A DNA stretch of 64,000 bases from Sphingomonadaceae bacterium. Its GTDB lineage: Bacteria; Pseudomonadota; Alphaproteobacteria; Sphingomonadales; Sphingomonadaceae. How positions within the stretch are numbered: position 1 is the first letter of the stretch; the number at the start of each line of letters is the position of its first letter. Below are positions 63,675-64,000 of the stretch, piece by piece. The position numbers were made by a program, and so were the translations under genes. The notes beneath the pieces are model-generated. The model was given only the letters and a program-made list of their open reading frames with translations, searched no databases and was not told the origin of the DNA. The stretch lies in NCBI GenBank assembly GCA_021732525.1, contig JAKFUU010000012.1, forward strand, positions 1-64,000, read 5' to 3'.

Positions 63675-64000
63675 TCAGAAATCAAAATCGCTGGTCATGC
63701 CGCGCCGCAGCTGGAAGCGCTGCGTGACATGGTCCTGGTAGACGCTCGTTTTGCCGACCCGTTCGCGAAGCTTCAGGATGACGTCCTGGTTGTTGAACCG
63801 ATCCGCCTCACGCGAGAGCAGGAACTTGAGCGGCATCTCTCGTTCGCGCGCGTTCTCGGACCGGAAATCGAACATCAGCGAGTGCTCGTCCGAAATCAGT
63901 GTCCCATCAGTCGCATAGATGCCTGCCAGCAGCTCGCGGGGGCGCATTTTCTCGGACACGGGCTGGGTCTGGTATAGCGTCACGGCGGTCTGTCCTGATG
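63675..64000 (-). CDS. pglZ: BREX type I PglZ, C-terminal end (continues past the right edge)
   Basis: The frame is open to position 64000, so only the last ~108 residues are seen. They end with 'SREADRFNNQDVILKLRERVG...FQLRRGMTSDFDF', which matches the C-terminus of PglZ proteins of BREX type I as I know it. The position just upstream of brxL supports the call. The alkaline-phosphatase-like catalytic part lies outside the window. Confidence 0.82.
   Translation of the reverse strand, partial: SGQTAVTLYQTQPVSEKMRPRELLAGIYATDGTLISDEHSLMFDFRSENAREREMPLKFLLSREADRFNNQDVILKLRERVGKTSVYQDHVTQRFQLRRGMTSDFDF

Noticed and set aside
12800-64000. Second copy of the tRNA-Tyr 3' end (attR) in the window
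   Set aside because: None was found by eye; the right border is presumably beyond 64 kb.

Overview
The window reads as an alphaproteobacterial chromosome, most likely Sphingomonadales. The call rests on the order miaB-phoH-ybeY-corC, a MucR/Ros regulator, a Cys-poor Fur, GTGA-coupled ccmAB, and island genes of types common in sphingomonads. It is inferred from gene content, not from a database match. By eye the first 12.7 kb has a lower G+C than the island that follows, which suggests the island was acquired.

1-12.7 kb is core chromosome: the 3' end of an IS5-type transposase, a tandem palindromic repeat, a leftward operon miaB-phoH-ybeY-corC, a PlsC-type acyltransferase with an apparent frameshift, fur, mucR, tsaB-rimI, rutE-like, nfuA-like, ccmAB, phhB, an SDR, alkA and rlmB. 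A tRNA-Tyr(GTA) at 12742-12827 marks the boundary.

12.8-43 kb is an integrative, mobilizable island. It starts with a tyrosine integrase preceded by five copies of an 11-bp repeat. Next come a VirB1-like lytic transglycosylase, a zinc-finger/TOPRIM protein, a methyltransferase-strawberry-notch helicase fusion and an Xre/MbcA-RES toxin-antitoxin pair. A compact four-gene leftward operon follows: unknown protein, QueC-like PP-loop enzyme, XRE-ImmA/IrrE and PIN nuclease. It faces a second RES protein with an N-terminal zinc-binding HEPN/RES-type domain. This 21.9-27.4 kb block is the best candidate for an undescribed defence locus. Mobility and maintenance genes follow: a ParB-like protein, ArdC-like, DUF2493, Ssb, a possible oriT, an RHH protein, a VirD4/TraD coupling protein and a MobF relaxase-helicase. 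No type IV secretion channel genes are seen. An S24-type repressor with palindromic operators and a divergent small HTH gene close this part.

43-64 kb is a defence island. zorA-zorB-zorC-zorD (Zorya type I) is followed at once by druH-druE (Druantia type III); zorABCD and druHE are each translationally coupled, with only 48 bp between the two sets, so all six may be one 17-kb operon. A DUF1963-like gene of unknown role comes next. On the other strand, brxL and the C-terminal end of pglZ (BREX type I) run off the right edge. The C-termini of ZorD and BrxL appear to carry the same MIT_C/PLD-like domain.
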